DNA of 64,000 bases, taken from contig CABXVR010000002.1 of assembly GCA_902515565.1 (NCBI GenBank), forward strand, positions 39,278-103,277, written 5' to 3'. This document shows, piece after piece, positions 62,977 to 64,000 of the stretch. Positions within the stretch are counted from its first letter, which is position 1. Each line of letters opens with the position of its first letter. A program made the position numbers and the translations under genes. This DNA is from an uncultured Bacteroidota bacterium. GTDB lineage: Bacteria > Bacteroidota > Bacteroidia > Flavobacteriales > Flavobacteriaceae. Below the pieces are notes generated by a model. It was not told where the DNA came from. It was given only the letters and a program-made list of their open reading frames with translations, and searched no databases.

Positions 62977-64000
62977 TTAATTTATTTTTCTTGATTCTTT
63001 CATTTGAGCATCAATCACTGCTATTGCAGTCATGTTAATAATCTCATCAACTGATGCGTCTAATTGTAAAATATGTACAGGTTTTTTGAGACCCATCATT
63101 ATTGGACCAATATTGTCCGCTTTGTTTAACTCTTTTAAAAGTTTGTAAGTGATATTTGCTGAATCTAAGTTTGGAAAAATTAATGTATTTACTTTTTTTG
63201 ATGATAATTTTGAAAAAGGAAAAATATCATTTCTCATTTCATTGTTTAGTGCAAAATCTGTTTGAAGTTCCCCGTCAACAATTAAGTCTGGAAATGATCT
63301 GTGTAAATACTTAACAGCATTTCTAACCTTTGTTGCTGAAATATCTTTAGAAGATCCAAAATTGGAATAAGATATCATCGCAATAACAGGATCTATACCA
63401 AACATTTTAACTGTTGCTGCTGTCATCTGAGCAATTTTTGCCAAATCCGAAGCATTAGGATCAATATTGATAGAAGTATCGCTGAGAAATAGCGGACCTC
63501 TATCGGTTATTAATAAATTGGTAGTAGCTATTCTGGTTGCGCCTTCATCTAAACCAATTAGTTTTAAAATTGGTTTTACAACATTTGGATAGCTTTTTGA
63601 ATAACCAGTAATTAAAGCATCGGCATCTCCAGCGTTAACCATCATCGCACCAAAATAATTTCTTTCTCGCATTAACTTTTTTGAAGCTAAAAGAGTTAAT
63701 CCTTTTCTTTCTTCTTTTTTCCAATAAATATGCGCATATTCATTGATCATTTCCTGATTTTTTTCTTTTGGATCTACAATTTCAATTGTGTCATCAAAAT
63801 CTAGCTCTTCCATTAACATTTTTATAGTTTCCTTTCTTCCTAATAAAATTGGAATTGCAATTCCTTCATCGTAAACAAATTGAGCAGCTTTTAGTACTGT
63901 TAATTGATCTGCTTCTGCAAAAACTACTCTTTTAGGGTTTCTTTTAGCTCTACCATGCATCAATCTTACCAATTTATTGTCCCCACCCGACCTTTCAATA
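62977..64000 (-). CDS. maeB: NADP-dependent malic enzyme, C-terminal phosphotransacetylase-like domain (5' end off window)
   Basis: The visible 340 residues are the phosphate-acetyltransferase-like domain found at the C-terminus of MaeB-type malic enzymes (RAKRNPKRVVFAEADQLTVLKAAQ, MMVNAGDADALITGYSKSYPNVV, TNLLITDRGPLFLSDTSINIDP and IGPIMMGLKKPVHILQLDASVDEI). The frame stays open through the window edge, with IERSGGDNKLVRLMHG before the first conserved block, so the TTG at 63972 is internal and the catalytic malic domain lies outside. The C-terminal domain regulates the enzyme and has no acetyltransferase activity in known cases. A stand-alone pta remains possible until the upstream half is seen. 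Confidence 0.9.
   Translation of the reverse strand, partial: IERSGGDNKLVRLMHGRAKRNPKRVVFAEADQLTVLKAAQFVYDEGIAIPILLGRKETIKMLMEELDFDDTIEIVDPKEKNQEMINEYAHIYWKKEERKGLTLLASKKLMRERNYFGAMMVNAGDADALITGYSKSYPNVVKPILKLIGLDEGATRIATTNLLITDRGPLFLSDTSINIDPNASDLAKIAQMTAATVKMFGIDPVIAMISYSNFGSSKDISATKVRNAVKYLHRSFPDLIVDGELQTDFALNNEMRNDIFPFSKLSSKKVNTLIFPNLDSANITYKLLKELNKADNIGPIMMGLKKPVHILQLDASVDEIINMTAIAVIDAQMKESRKIN

Noticed and set aside
1..64000. Mobile elements, prophage, CRISPR array, rRNA operon or origin
   Set aside because: No transposase, integrase, phage structural gene, regularly spaced repeat, rRNA segment or DnaA-box cluster was seen on either strand.

Overview
This window looks like an ordinary, tightly packed chromosomal stretch from a member of the Flavobacteriia (phylum Bacteroidota), most likely a marine lineage with a streamlined genome. 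The case rests on several points. The DNA is AT-rich (about 30% GC by eye). Intergenic gaps are mostly under 100 bp and many gene ends overlap. Promoters have the Bacteroidota form TTTG-N18 to N20-TAnnTTTG. The gene content is lineage-typical: SprA and PorP/SprF of type IX secretion, DUF6089 next to uppS and bamA, two OmpH genes, SCO/DUF420/caa3-type oxidase genes, GH3 and DUF2797. I see no transposase, integrase, phage gene, CRISPR array or rRNA. The only stretch over 300 bp without a protein gene (11028-11446) holds two tRNAs, their terminator and their promoter.

Layout. 1-3.9 kb: nucleoside permease (cut by the window edge), thyA, folA, fabD and lspA, a nucleotide/folate/lipid set. 3.9-7.0 kb: a secreted amidohydrolase, Kdo transferase waaA and a RidA-like lipoprotein. 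7.1-11.0 kb: an ABC exporter with two DUF3526-type permeases behind a small His/Cys protein. 11.1-11.4 kb: tRNA-Leu(TAA) and tRNA-Gly(GCC). 11.4-18.9 kb: mutS, a TrmH-family methyltransferase, a folK-deoxynucleoside kinase fusion, a queuosine precursor transporter, DUF2797 and GH3. 18.9-22.3 kb: tig-clpP-clpX. 22.3-31.7 kb: an alpha/beta hydrolase, pdxJ, an ACT-like remnant of a CBS protein, nadK, DUF6089, uppS, bamA, two Skp/OmpH proteins and murI, mostly an envelope-assembly run. 31.7-36.5 kb: PorP/SprF, a NifU-like protein, a DUF255 lipoprotein and tsaB.

36.5-46.1 kb: the most unusual stretch. It is one long minus-strand series: lipoprotein, 49-aa miniprotein, secreted beta-lactamase-fold hydrolase, 60-aa miniprotein, PadR regulator, PspC protein, then ABC ATPase, two permeases, membrane-fusion protein and TolC. 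46.1-47.4 kb: a winged-helix regulator, a membrane protein and a lipoprotein. 47.5-52.6 kb: heme-copper oxidase accessory genes (CxxC protein, DUF420, SCO, a thioredoxin-like protein, subunit IV, two subunit III genes, ctaB); oxidase subunits I and II are not in the window. 52.6-54.4 kb: two TonB-type proteins sharing a recent duplication. 54.4-64 kb: vanZ, gcvH, the giant sprA, ruvA and the C-terminal part of a malic enzyme.

I did not find a clearly new system with defence, mobile-element or novel enzymatic character. The best leads are the 36-46 kb cassette with its two glycine-zipper miniproteins, two conserved genes whose N-termini require ATT/ATC start codons, a secreted protein with two TonB C-terminal domains, and the CBS-to-ACT domain loss. 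All calls come from reading the sequence; no database search was run.
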